A stretch of DNA of 64,000 nucleotides from Streptomyces sp. GS7 (GTDB lineage: Bacteria; Actinomycetota; Actinomycetes; Streptomycetales; Streptomycetaceae): contig NZ_CP047146.1 of the NCBI RefSeq assembly GCF_009834125.1, positions 6,069,501-6,133,500 of the forward strand, in the 5' to 3' direction. Within the stretch, counting starts at the first letter, position 1, and each line of letters starts with the position of its first letter. Of this stretch, positions 25,086 through 33,417 are shown in pieces. Both the position numbers and the translations under genes were made by a program. The notes beneath the pieces are model-generated. The model saw only the letters and a list, made by a program, of their open reading frames with translations. It did no database searches and was not told the DNA's origin.

Positions 25086-26458
25086 CAGCGCCACCGGGTG
25101 GCGGCGGCGATCGCCTCGGGGGCGCTGTCCGCGAAGTGCGCCTCCTCGGCCCGGCGGACCGCGAGCACCGCGCCGTGCAGCACCTCGCCGAGCGCCTCGT
25201 GGAGCGGTGCCGACTTCTCCAGCCGGTCGGCGGCCTCGGTGAGGGTGGCGGGGAGCCGGACGATGCCGCGCCGGGCGCGCTCGCGGACGCCGAGGACGCC
25301 CGGATCGCCGGACTGCGGGTCGGGCAGCTGGGCGGCGGTCTCGATGCCGTGCAGCCCGGCGGCGATCACCGCGCCGACCGCGAGGTAGGGGTTGGCGGCG
25401 GCGTCGAAGGTCTTGACCTCGGCGTGGCCGCCGTCCGGGTCGCCGGGCGCGCCGGTGATCAGGCGGAGCGCGGCCTCGCGGTTCTCCACGCCCCAGCACT
25501 GGTAGATCCCGGCCCAGTGGGAGGGCAGCAGCCGCAGGTAGCTGGCGGGCGAGGGGCAGCCGATGGCGAGGAGGGCGGGCAGCGCGTCCAGTACGCCGCC
25601 GAGGAAGGACACCGTGTCGGGCGCCAGGCCCCATGCGGCGTCCGGTGCGCGGTGCAGGCTCGTGCCGTCGCGGTAGAGGCTCAGGTGCAGATGGCAGCCG
25701 TTGCCGACCTCGCCGGCGACGACGGCGGGGGCGAAGGTGGCGCGCAGGCCGTGCCGGGCGGAGACGGCGCGGACGGTCTCGCGGACCAGCACGGTGTCGT
25801 CGGCGGCCCGCACCGGATCGCCGGGCGCGGTGGTGATCTCGAACTGACCGGGCGCGTACTCGGGGTGGAGCTGGAGGACGTCGACGCCCTGGAGGGTCAG
25901 CGCCTCGGTGACGTCGCGGAGGTAGTCGGAGAGCTCGACGACCCGGGTCATGCCGTACGCCGGGCCCAGGCACGGGTATGCGAGGGCGTCGGGGTCGTCC
26001 GTGGCCCGGGTGACCACCCACTCGGTCTCGAAGCCCATCCGCAGGTCGAGGCCGGCGGCGGTGGCCCGTTCGGCCATCCTGCGGGCGAACAGCCGCTGGC
26101 AGGCGGGGTGCGGCTGCCCGAGCTGGTCGTAGCGGTCGGCCGGTGCCCAGGCCCAACCGGGCTGCGCGGCCAGGGAGGTGAGGCGGTCCAGGTCGGGGAA
26201 GAGCCGCAGATCGCCGTCGGGCCCGCCGAGATGTGCGGATTCGGTGATGGCGTCGTCGGAGGTGAAGACGTCGAAGATCGGCGACATCCCCACGCCCCGC
26301 TCCACGGCGTCGGTGAGCCGTTGCGCCGGAACGGTCTTGACGCGCGTGATGCCCGCGTTGTCCACCGAGGTCAGCACGACGTTCCGGACGCCTTCCGCCT
26401 CCAGCCGCGCCGCCGACTGACGGGCGGTCTCGCGCTGTTCCGCAGCCCGCGATCCCAT
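25082..26458 (-). CDS. Glutamine-synthetase-like gamma-glutamyl ligase
   Basis: A 458-residue class I GS homologue, probably a gamma-glutamyl-amine ligase rather than the housekeeping enzyme. Residues seen include LRMGFETEWVV (metal Glu), LHPEYAPGQFEITTAPGDPV, GNGCHLHLSLYRDG (His and nucleotide site), RLLPSHWAGIYQCWGVENREAALRL (glutamate and ATP binding) and AEVKTFDAAANPYLAVGAVIAAGL. The NRxAPCR-type adenylylation motif of GlnA is absent. Streptomyces GlnA3 and GlnA4 glutamylate polyamines or ethanolamine; which amine this one uses cannot be read here. The start at 26458 has GAGGA eight bases upstream. It is first of a coupled pair with the amidohydrolase. Confidence 0.85.
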   Translation of the reverse strand: MGSRAAEQRETARQSAARLEAEGVRNVVLTSVDNAGITRVKTVPAQRLTDAVERGVGMSPIFDVFTSDDAITESAHLGGPDGDLRLFPDLDRLTSLAAQPGWAWAPADRYDQLGQPHPACQRLFARRMAERATAAGLDLRMGFETEWVVTRATDDPDALAYPCLGPAYGMTRVVELSDYLRDVTEALTLQGVDVLQLHPEYAPGQFEITTAPGDPVRAADDTVLVRETVRAVSARHGLRATFAPAVVAGEVGNGCHLHLSLYRDGTSLHRAPDAAWGLAPDTVSFLGGVLDALPALLAIGCPSPASYLRLLPSHWAGIYQCWGVENREAALRLITGAPGDPDGGHAEVKTFDAAANPYLAVGAVIAAGLHGIETAAQLPDPQSGDPGVLGVRERARRGIVRLPATLTEAADRLEKSAPLHEALGEVLHGAVLAVRRAEEAHFADSAPEAIAAATRWRW

Positions 26459-26536
26459 AGAGCAGTCCTCACTTGGCCGTGCCGATTCCTCGGCGCCCGT
26501 TCCCGCTGTGCGCCGGTCGGGCCAGGGCCTTCCCGG

Positions 26537-28600
26537 TCAGGAGCAGTTGAACTCGCACCATACGCACTTTCCGCCGCCGCGCGGCTCCACTCCCCACACA
26601 TCCGCCAGCCGGTCGACGAGCAGCAGTCCGCGGCCGGAGACCCCGGCCTCGCCCGGTTCCCGGCGCCGCGGCAGGCTGCTGGACCGGTCCTCGACCTCCA
26701 CCCGCAGCCGCCGCTCGACACCGTGCGGCATCCGGATGTTCACCACGGCCTCGCCGTCGGTGTGCAGCAGTGCGTTGGTGATCAGCTCGTCGGCGACCAG
26801 CTCGATCTCCTCAGAGCGCTCCCGGGCGCCCCAGGCGCGTACCGCCGCACGGATCATGTGCCGGGCGGCGGAGAGCCCTTCGGGGTCGGCGGGGGCGATG
26901 TGCTGCCGGAAGCGGCCCACGGTGTCGTGCTCCGGCACGCCGAGCCGGCGCAGCAGGAGCAGCGCCATGTCGTCCTCGCCGGTCCGGCCGTCCGCCGACT
27001 CGCAGAGCCGGTCGGCGAGTTGCTGGACGTCCTGGGGGCCCTCCCGGATGTCCCTGGCCAGGTGCCGCATCCCGATGTCGAGGTCGGTGCCCGGCTCCTC
27101 GACCAGGCCGTCCGTGCACAGCACCAGGGTGTCCCCCGGCGCGAGATGGACGGTGGTCACCGGGTAGTCGAGCAGCCGGAACTCCGACGAGATCCCGAGC
27201 GGCAGCCCGCCGGCCACCGGCAGTCGGCGGCAGATGCCCTCCGCGTGCCGCACCAGCGGATCGATGTGGCCGGCCCGTACGAAGCGGGCCGCGCCGGTGC
27301 TCAGGTCCGCGTCGACGTACGTGCACGTGGCGAAGCGGTCGGTGTCGAGCTCGTTCAGGAACGCGGAGGCGCGGGCCACCACGGTGGCGGGCGCGTGCCC
27401 TTCGGCGGCGTACGCGCGCAGCACGATCCGCAGCTGCCCCATGAGCGCCGCGGCCTGGGTGTCGTGCCCCTGGACGTCGCCGACGACCGCGGCGACCCGG
27501 CCGTCCGGCAGCGGGATCACGTCGTACCAGTCGCCGCCGATGTCCCGGCCCATCCGGGCGGAGCGGTAGCGGACGGCGATCTGCGCCTCCGCGACGCCGG
27601 GGATCCGGCGCGGCAGCATCGCCTGCTGGAGGCCCGCGGCGATCTCGTGCTCCTGGTCGTAGAGCATCGCGCGGGCCAGGCTCTGCGCGATGCTGCTGCC
27701 CAGCGCGACCAGCACATTGCGCTCCTGGTCGCGGAACTCGCTCTCGCGCTCGAAGAACAGCCCGATGGCGCCGATCGGGCGCCCCTGGGCGATCAGCGGC
27801 AGATACGCGGCGGAGCCGATCTTCAGCGGCTCGATGGCCGGCCACAGCCTCGGATAGCCGTACCGGAACTCGTCCCGGGTCTTCACGAAGCGCGGGGTGA
27901 GCGACCGCACGACCTCGCTCATCGGGAACGCGTCGCCGATCCGCGTGAACTCCAGATCCGGTACGAAGCTCCCGGCCCTGCCCTCGGAGACCAGCCGGAT
28001 GCGCCCCGCCTCGACCAGTCCGAGGATCACGTTCTCCGCCCCCAGCCGGCTCAGCCCCTGCTCGTCGGCGAGTACCGCGATCACCTCGCCCACCGTTCTG
28101 GCGTGGGCCAGGGCGGCGGTGGTGCGCTCGACCAGGCTGGTGTGCCGGCGGCGCTCCTCGGTGATCGCGATCCGCTCGGCCGCCTGGGTGTATTCGTCGC
28201 TGGCGTCCCGCACCACCCCGATGACCCGGCGCGGCCGGCCGGACTCGTCGCGGCGGATGCTGCCCTGGGCGTGCGTCCAGCGCAGTGCGCCGTCCCGCAT
28301 CCGGACCCGGAAGTAGGCGCCGAAGGAGTGGCTGCCGTCCTTGAGCGCACGGGTCACCAGGGCGTCCAGCCGGGCCGCCTCATGGCTCGGTACACGGCAG
28401 CTGAGGGTTTCCGGACGGTCGTCGTACTCCTCCGGAAGCAGGTCGAAAACCTCCAGGGCGGGCGGATCCAGGTGCATCAGCCCGCTGTCGAGGTCCCAGT
28501 CGAAGCCGCCCATCCCGTTGAGGGCCAGGGTCAGGTCCGGGTGGGCGGGCCAGTCGTCCGGCACCGACACGGTGGGCCTCTTCGCTCCCCGGTCAGCCAT
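26537..28600 (-). CDS. PAS-GAF-SpoIIE (PP2C) phosphatase with C-terminal RsbW-like ATPase domain, second copy
   Basis: A 687-residue paralogue of the protein at 16773-18920, with identical domain order and many shared segments. PAS: FDWDLDSGLMHLDPP. Phosphatase: GRDIGGDWYDVIPLPDGRV, VVGDVQGHDTQAAALMGQLR, GEDDMALLLLRRLG. ATPase: ELVADELITNALLHTDGE and GRGLLLVDRLADVWGVEPRG. It ends in CVWCEFNCS. The ATG at 28600 is preceded by CAAAGT and a 6-base spacer, with no strong ribosome site, so it may be leaderless like its paralogue. Likely role: controlling an anti-sigma/anti-anti-sigma switch in response to PAS/GAF signals. Confidence 0.9.
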   Translation of the reverse strand: MADRGAKRPTVSVPDDWPAHPDLTLALNGMGGFDWDLDSGLMHLDPPALEVFDLLPEEYDDRPETLSCRVPSHEAARLDALVTRALKDGSHSFGAYFRVRMRDGALRWTHAQGSIRRDESGRPRRVIGVVRDASDEYTQAAERIAITEERRRHTSLVERTTAALAHARTVGEVIAVLADEQGLSRLGAENVILGLVEAGRIRLVSEGRAGSFVPDLEFTRIGDAFPMSEVVRSLTPRFVKTRDEFRYGYPRLWPAIEPLKIGSAAYLPLIAQGRPIGAIGLFFERESEFRDQERNVLVALGSSIAQSLARAMLYDQEHEIAAGLQQAMLPRRIPGVAEAQIAVRYRSARMGRDIGGDWYDVIPLPDGRVAAVVGDVQGHDTQAAALMGQLRIVLRAYAAEGHAPATVVARASAFLNELDTDRFATCTYVDADLSTGAARFVRAGHIDPLVRHAEGICRRLPVAGGLPLGISSEFRLLDYPVTTVHLAPGDTLVLCTDGLVEEPGTDLDIGMRHLARDIREGPQDVQQLADRLCESADGRTGEDDMALLLLRRLGVPEHDTVGRFRQHIAPADPEGLSAARHMIRAAVRAWGARERSEEIELVADELITNALLHTDGEAVVNIRMPHGVERRLRVEVEDRSSSLPRRREPGEAGVSGRGLLLVDRLADVWGVEPRGGGKCVWCEFNCS

Positions 28601-28653
28601 GCCGTCACTTTGCCACATTCACCCGTATTGCGGCTTGTCCAGGCGGCCGACCG

Positions 28654-29053
28654 CTCCAGATCGCCCGCGCGACCGTCCTGCTGATCGCCGAGCACGGCTT
28701 GCGCGGCGTACGGGTCGCCGACCTCGCCGCCGCCTGCGGCACCGGCCAGGCCGCCGTGCCCCACCACTTCCCCGGCGCGACGAGCTGCTGGAGGCGGCCC
28801 TGCGCCGGTGCAAGGACGCCGGCGCAAGGACGAGGACGCCGAGCAGCGCGCGGCCGGGCTCGCCGCGGCCCCGGACGCCCACGCCGAGCCGCTGGGTCTG
28901 ATCACGCCGCGGCCCCCGCGCACCGAGCGGCGGCGCCGGCAGTGGCCGGTCCGGCTCGACCTGTGGGCGCAGGCCGCCCGCGGCACCGCCGTGGGGCGGC
29001 CGCACGGGCACTACCACCGGCAGTGGCGCGCCACCGCCCCGCCGACCCGGTGA
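28654..29053 (+). pseudogene. TetR/AcrR-family regulator, frameshifted remnant
   Basis: Three reading frames together spell one TetR protein. The first (from 28654) gives IARATVLLIAEHGLRGVRVADL and GTGQAAVPHHFPG, a TetR helix-turn-helix. It then shifts near 28780 to a frame giving RRDELLEAALRRCKDAG, and again near 28830 to one giving RQWPVRLDLWAQAARG and HYHRQWRATAPP before a stop at 29051-29053. No start codon of normal quality leads the first frame. At least two indels and a missing middle part mean no functional repressor. Confidence 0.75.
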
Positions 29054-29381
29054 CGCGCAGCTGGGCGCCGGTGGCCTCCGGGTGCTCCAGGTCGGAGAGG
29101 GCCGCGCGCAGCGCCGCCACATCGAGGTGCGGGAGAGACGACGAAGGCGGTGAAGGTGAGCGGGGTGAGAGGGATGAGCGGGGTCGCGGCGGCGCTGCGG
29201 TCGCGGCGCGCGCGGGGCCGATGCCCGCCACCACCGCCGCGCCGGCCGGCGCCGCCCCCACAACTGCCCCCCTACGGGACAAGGGCGAGGACAGGCGAGC
29301 GGAAGAGGCAGCGGCGGCGGACGAGGGAGTGGAAGGAGACGAAGAGCCGGACGACGTCATGGCGTTGGTCATGGCAAACAC
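29015..29381 (-). pseudogene. N-terminal remnant of a secreted serine hydrolase (beta-lactamase family)
   Basis: Read leftward from GTG 29381 or ATG 29372 (GGAG upstream), the frame encodes a low-complexity N-terminus, a signal-like stretch (LSRRGAVVGAAPAGAAVVAG) and then DVAALRAALSDLEHPEATGA followed by QLRVTGSAGRWRATAG. This matches the beginning of actinobacterial exported serine hydrolases. The SxxK catalytic region and everything after it are gone; the frame runs into the end of the decayed TetR gene. Most likely a deletion fused the two. The family call rests on about 35 residues. Confidence 0.5.
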
Positions 29382-29483
29382 GGTGCCGGTTCTCCGCCAC
29401 GCTGCCCTCAGGGATCTCCCTGAACCGCCCCGGATGCGACCCTGAGACCGCACGCGTCCCACAGGCGAACGGAGATCAGGGTT

Positions 29484-29813
29484 ATGTCCACTCAGGGCCA
29501 CCGCATCGAGATCGAGCAGGGCACCGAGCGCGTCCGGGTCGAGCTCGGCGGGCAGTTGCTCGCCGACAGCCGCCGTCCGCTGCTGCTCCGCGAAACCGGC
29601 TACCCGGTGCGGTACTACCTGCCGCCGGAGGATGTCCGCACCGATCTGCTGACTCCGTCTCAGACCCACACCGTCTGCCCGTTCAAGGGCACCGCCTCCT
29701 ACTGGTCGCTCGCCGACGGCCCCGAGGACGTCGCCTGGGCCTACCCCGAACCGCACGCCGCGGTCGCGCAGATCAAGGACCATCTCTGCTTCTATGACGT
29801 GCGGTTGGGCTAG
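29484..29813 (+). CDS. DUF427 family protein
   Basis: A 109-residue single-domain protein. The family pattern is clear: GHRIEIEQGTERVRVELGG, LLRETGYPVRYYLPPEDVR, HTVCPFKGTASYWSLADG and VAWAYPEPHAAVAQIKDHL. DUF427 proteins form a compact beta fold with a possible binding pocket lined by the Cys-Pro-Phe-Lys segment; no reaction is established. The ATG follows GGAGATCAGGGTT. It stands alone between a decayed region and a repeat-bearing intergenic stretch. Confidence 0.9.
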   Translation: MSTQGHRIEIEQGTERVRVELGGQLLADSRRPLLLRETGYPVRYYLPPEDVRTDLLTPSQTHTVCPFKGTASYWSLADGPEDVAWAYPEPHAAVAQIKDHLCFYDVRLG

Positions 29814-29960
29814 CGGCTGTCCAGTGGGGCGGGGCCGGGCCCGCGATACTCCCCCGGCTACCGCCGGGAGGTGTCTCCCGGCACCGCGCCTCGCCCCGGG
29901 CAGCAGACCCTCGGGGAAAGCCTCCCGCCAGCGAGCGCGGGTCCCCTGACGCAGACATGG

Positions 29961-30040
29961 CCGACTTCCCGGACCTTCCGATCTCTTCCGGGCTCTTCCG
30001 GGGTCTTCCGGGCTCCTCCGGGCTCTGCTGGCATCTGCCG
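29961..30040. repeat. Array of about eight 10-bp tandem repeats
   Basis: Read as consecutive decamers, the sequence is eight variants of GGCTCTTCCG, the middle four (29981-30020) nearly identical and the outer ones degenerate. Ten base pairs is about one helical turn, so the TTCCG blocks face the same side of the DNA. It lies 50 bases upstream of the DUF309 gene. It could be a protein-binding array or simple slippage. Confidence 0.65.
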
Positions 30041-30090
30041 GGACGGCCCGCGGTTAGGGCGTCCACCGCCCGACGGCGCACAATCGAAGG

Positions 30091-30801
30091 GTGAGCGACC
30101 CGGAGGAAACCCGACGCCCGCCCCGTCACGACGAGGGCGGCGACCCCGCCTGCTGGCTGGACCAGGTCTGCGACGCCTGCGGCCGGATCCGCGAACGGCC
30201 CGGCAGCACCGTCTGCGACCACTGCGGAGCAGAGCAGGACGCGGAGCAGGACGCAGCGACCGGCACGGACACCGGAGCCGCCGCCGAGCCCCGGCCCGCC
30301 GCCCCCGGTCGCCACCGGGACCGCGACGAACAGGGCCGGGCTCGCAACGCCCGCCCGCGCGACGGGCTCGGCCGCCCCCTCCCGTACGGGTCCGAGGGCG
30401 TCGCACGGCAGCCCGAGGGGGTGGCGCGTACGCCGGAGGCGTCGCTGTCCGAAGCCCAGCGGCTGCTGGACGCCGGGATGCCGTTCCACGCCCACGAGGT
30501 CCTGGAGGACGCCTGGAAGGCGGCCCCGGAGGCCGAGCGTGAGCTGTGGCGCGGACTGGCCCAGCTCGCCGTCGGACTCACGCATGCGGCCCGCGGCAAC
30601 GCCACCGGCGGTACCGCGCTGCTGGTCCGCGGCGCGGCGGGCATCGCCCCGTACGCGGCCACGGCCCCGTACGGGATCGACGTCGGCGGGCTGACGGCCT
30701 GGGTGCGGGAGCTGACGGACCGCCTCGGCGACGCTCCGTCCGGCCGCGCGGGCGGTCCGGTACCGGCGGCCGGGACGGCACCCAGGCTGCGCAGGCCCTG
30801 A
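30091..30801 (+). CDS. DUF309 protein with N-terminal zinc-ribbon-like motif
   Basis: A 236-residue protein. Near residue 28 it has two CxxC knuckles (VCDACGRIRE and VCDHCGAEQ), a likely zinc ribbon. A disordered Asp/Arg/Pro region follows to about 110. The C-terminal DUF309 domain (about 115-205) has the family signature: SEAQRLLDAGMPFHAHEVLEDAWK and ELWRGLAQLAVGLTHAARGN. DUF309 is a small helical fold of unknown role. The GTG at 30091 follows CACAAT by six bases and GAAGG directly, so it may be leaderless or use a close ribosome site. Confidence 0.85.
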   Translation: MSDPEETRRPPRHDEGGDPACWLDQVCDACGRIRERPGSTVCDHCGAEQDAEQDAATGTDTGAAAEPRPAAPGRHRDRDEQGRARNARPRDGLGRPLPYGSEGVARQPEGVARTPEASLSEAQRLLDAGMPFHAHEVLEDAWKAAPEAERELWRGLAQLAVGLTHAARGNATGGTALLVRGAAGIAPYAATAPYGIDVGGLTAWVRELTDRLGDAPSGRAGGPVPAAGTAPRLRRP

Positions 30802-30851
30802 GGACGGGTCGTGTCCCCCAGGGCCTGTCCCATGGAGAGGGAGGTCGGAGG

Positions 30852-31817
30852 CTAGGAGCGGTTGACCGGATCGGCCTCGTCCGCGCCGTCGAAGCCCCAG
30901 TCGAGCAGCGCCCCGGCCTCCTTGTACACGCCGTTGACCTCGCCGGACTGCGGGTTGAGGACGGTGGCGATCAGGGTGTGGCCGTTGCGCCGGGCGGCGG
31001 CGATCAGCGTGTTGCCGGCCTTGCTGGTGTAGCCGTTCTTGACGCCGATGATGCCCGGGTAGCGGGACAGGCCGTGCGAGCCGACCAGCATCCGGTTGGT
31101 GTTCTCGATCTCGGTGGTGGCGCCGCCGGCGGCCGGGAACCTGGCGTGGGCGGTGGAGCAGTAGCGGGCGAAGTCGGCGTTGGCGAGCCCCGCGCGGGCG
31201 AAGACCGTCAGGTCGTACGCCGAGGACACCTGGCCGGGCTCGTCGTAGCCGTCCGGCGATTTGACCGTGGTGTCGTGGGCGCCCAGCTTCCGGGCGGTCT
31301 GCTGCATCTCGCGGGCGGTGGCCGACCAGCCGCCGTTCATCGAGGCGAGCACATGCACCGCGTCGTTGCCGGAGCGCAGGAAGACTCCGTGCCACAGGTC
31401 GGAGACCCTGTAGCGCCCGCCCTGGCGGACGCCGACGACGCTGCTGCCGGCGCCGAGGCCGGCGAGGTCTTCGGAGCCGACCTGGCGGACCCGGCCGGCG
31501 GAGAACTTCGGCAGGACGGTGACCGCGAAAAGGGTCTTGAGGGTGCTGGCCGGGGCGAGTTGGCGATGCGGATTCCTGGCCGCCAGCACGCGCCCGGTAT
31601 CCGCGTCGGCGACCGTCCAGGCCAGGGCGCTCAGGCCGCTGGGCAACCGCCGCCGCCGTGCGGGCGCCGCGGCCCGCGCCGCGGCGGCCAGGGCGGGGTG
31701 GCGGCCGGTCGATCGGTTGGGGTGGGCATGGGCCGGTATGGACGTCAGGGTCATCACGGCGACGGCGGTGAGCGCCATCGCACCGGCCTTCTTGGACACA
31801 CACGCGTCAGATGCCAT
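30852..31817 (-). CDS. D-alanyl-D-alanine carboxypeptidase (penicillin-binding protein, S11 family)
   Basis: A 321-residue secreted serine peptidase that trims the terminal D-Ala from peptidoglycan stem peptides. A signal peptide runs to about residue 31 (AMALTAVAVMTLTSIPAHA). The active-site triad is seen: SxxK in APASTLKTLFAV near residue 91, SxN in FLRSGNDAVHVL near 148, and the third motif as KNGYTSKAG near 262, where the usual KTG is KNG. No C-terminal membrane anchor is present. TAGCGT lies six bases before the ATG at 31817, so transcription probably starts at the start codon. Confidence 0.9.
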   Translation of the reverse strand: MASDACVSKKAGAMALTAVAVMTLTSIPAHAHPNRSTGRHPALAAAARAAAPARRRRLPSGLSALAWTVADADTGRVLAARNPHRQLAPASTLKTLFAVTVLPKFSAGRVRQVGSEDLAGLGAGSSVVGVRQGGRYRVSDLWHGVFLRSGNDAVHVLASMNGGWSATAREMQQTARKLGAHDTTVKSPDGYDEPGQVSSAYDLTVFARAGLANADFARYCSTAHARFPAAGGATTEIENTNRMLVGSHGLSRYPGIIGVKNGYTSKAGNTLIAAARRNGHTLIATVLNPQSGEVNGVYKEAGALLDWGFDGADEADPVNRS

Positions 31818-31823
31818 GTCGTC

Positions 31824-31829
31824 ACGCTA
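31824..31829 (-). promoter_or_regulatory. -10 box of the carboxypeptidase gene
   Basis: On the minus strand TAGCGT is followed by GACGAC and then the ATG. No Shine-Dalgarno sequence precedes the start, which supports a leaderless mRNA. Confidence 0.5.
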
Positions 31830-32023
31830 TGGAGAGCGCGCGGGAGTCGCAGCACAGATGCGCCAGACGGGCCATGCGGTCCGTGATCCGCGCGGCGCAC
31901 CGGATCCGTGCGCAGCTGCAAAGGACCCGCCCGGTGCGACGGGGGATGCACACCGGGCGGGTCACAGCACTTTTCTACCGCATGGCTGAACGGTTACGCA
32001 TCAAAAACGTGTTCGTTTACGGA

Positions 32024-33256
32024 TTACCAGGCCACGGGCAGCGAAATCAGGCCACGTGCCCGAAGTGCCCGACGGTGCCGCAACTCCCCCCGAGGAACGT
32101 CCAGCCGCAGCCCCGGGAAGCGATTGATGAGCGCCCCGAGCGCGATCTCCGCCTCCATACGAGCCAGCGACGCACCCAGGCAGTAGTGGATGCCGTGGCC
32201 CAGCGCGAGGTGCCCGGAGAGCTCCCGGCCCCGGTCCAGCCTGTCCGGATCGGGGAACCGGGCCGGGTCGCGGTTCGCGGACGCGATCGACAGCAGCACC
32301 GCCTCGCCCGCCGGGATCCGTACGCCGCCGATGTCCAGGTCCTCGACGGGGAAGCGGCGGATCGCCAGCGGAGACGGTCCGTCGAAGCGAAGGAACTCCT
32401 CCACGGCCGCCGGGAGTTCGGCTGGATTTCGGCGCAACTGGGCGAGCTGCACGGGGTGATCGAGCAGCGTGAGGACGGCGTTGCCGATGAGCTGGACGGT
32501 GTTCTCGTAGCCGGCGAAGAGGATGAGGAAGGCGAGCGAGGTCAGTTCGTCCTCGGTGAGCCGGTCGCCGGCCGCGCCGGCGGCAGCGTCCTCCGGCTCG
32601 TCGCGCACCGCGATCAGGTCGGAGAGCAGGTCGTCGCCGGGCTCGGCGCGCTTGGCCGCGATCAGCCCGGTGTAGAACTCCTGCATCGCACCGATCGCCT
32701 CCTTCATCGCCTGCGGCCGGCCGGGGTCCGGGGTGATGAGGGCGTCCGACCAGGCCAGGAAGTCGCGCCGGTCGTCCTGCGGGATGCCGAGCAGCTCGCA
32801 GATGACGGTGATCGGCAGCGGGCCCGCGTAGTCCGCGACGAGTTCCGCGCGGCCGTTCCCCTCCATGGCGTCCAGCAGTGCGTCGGCGACCCGCTGCACG
32901 GGGGCGCGCAGTGCCCGGACGCGCCCCGGGGTGAACGCCTTGGACACCAGGCGGCGGATCCGGGTGTGGTCCGGCGGGTCCATGTTCATCAGGTTGGCGT
33001 CCAGGGCGGGCGGCAGGTCGAAACCGCGGTAACTGCCGGGCGCGGCATGGCGCTTGTCGAGGGAGAGCCGGGGGTCGGCCAGCGCGCGGCGGACGTCGTC
33101 GTAGCGGGTGACCAGCCAGGCGGGCCGCCCGTCGGCGCCGGTGATCCGGTGCACCGGGCCGGCTTCGCGCAGCGCGGCGTAACCGGCGTGCGGATCGTCG
33201 AGGAGGGGCGTCACGTCGATGGGGGCGTCGGGGCCGGTCTCGGCGGTGTTCTGCAT
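32024..33256 (-). CDS. Cytochrome P450 (CYP107-like)
   Basis: A 410-residue soluble P450 monooxygenase. Landmarks: MNMDPPDHTRIRRLVSKAFTP near residue 87 (C-helix WxxxR equivalent), the I-helix FAGYENTVQLIG near 243, the ExxR in EEFLRF near 282, and the heme loop LALGHGIHYCLGASLARME near 345 with the cysteine ligand. In the I-helix the usual acid is kept (Glu) but the next residue, normally Thr, is Asn, which may affect proton delivery. No ferredoxin gene is adjacent. TAGAGT lies eight bases before the ATG at 33256. A strong hairpin separates it from the membrane-protein gene upstream, so it probably has its own promoter. Confidence 0.9.
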   Translation of the reverse strand: MQNTAETGPDAPIDVTPLLDDPHAGYAALREAGPVHRITGADGRPAWLVTRYDDVRRALADPRLSLDKRHAAPGSYRGFDLPPALDANLMNMDPPDHTRIRRLVSKAFTPGRVRALRAPVQRVADALLDAMEGNGRAELVADYAGPLPITVICELLGIPQDDRRDFLAWSDALITPDPGRPQAMKEAIGAMQEFYTGLIAAKRAEPGDDLLSDLIAVRDEPEDAAAGAAGDRLTEDELTSLAFLILFAGYENTVQLIGNAVLTLLDHPVQLAQLRRNPAELPAAVEEFLRFDGPSPLAIRRFPVEDLDIGGVRIPAGEAVLLSIASANRDPARFPDPDRLDRGRELSGHLALGHGIHYCLGASLARMEAEIALGALINRFPGLRLDVPRGELRHRRALRARGLISLPVAW

Positions 33257-33328
33257 GGTTCCCGACTCTATGGCCTGGCCGATGGTTCGGGGTCGGGCAG
33301 GATCCGGATCAGGGCGTTGAACCCCCGC

Positions 33329-33360
33329 CGGCGGCACCGGCGTACGGGCCGGTGCCGCCG
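33329..33360. terminator. Hairpin terminator between the membrane-protein and P450 genes
   Basis: CGGCGGCACCGG (33329-33340) pairs perfectly with CCGGTGCCGCCG (33349-33360) around an 8-base loop. It follows the MAB_1171c-like gene and lies about 70 bases before the P450 promoter. Confidence 0.7.
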
Positions 33361-33417
33361 CGCTGCATGGGCGGCCCGGACCCCCGTACCGGGCCACCCC
33401 GTCTGTGCGACCGCGCA

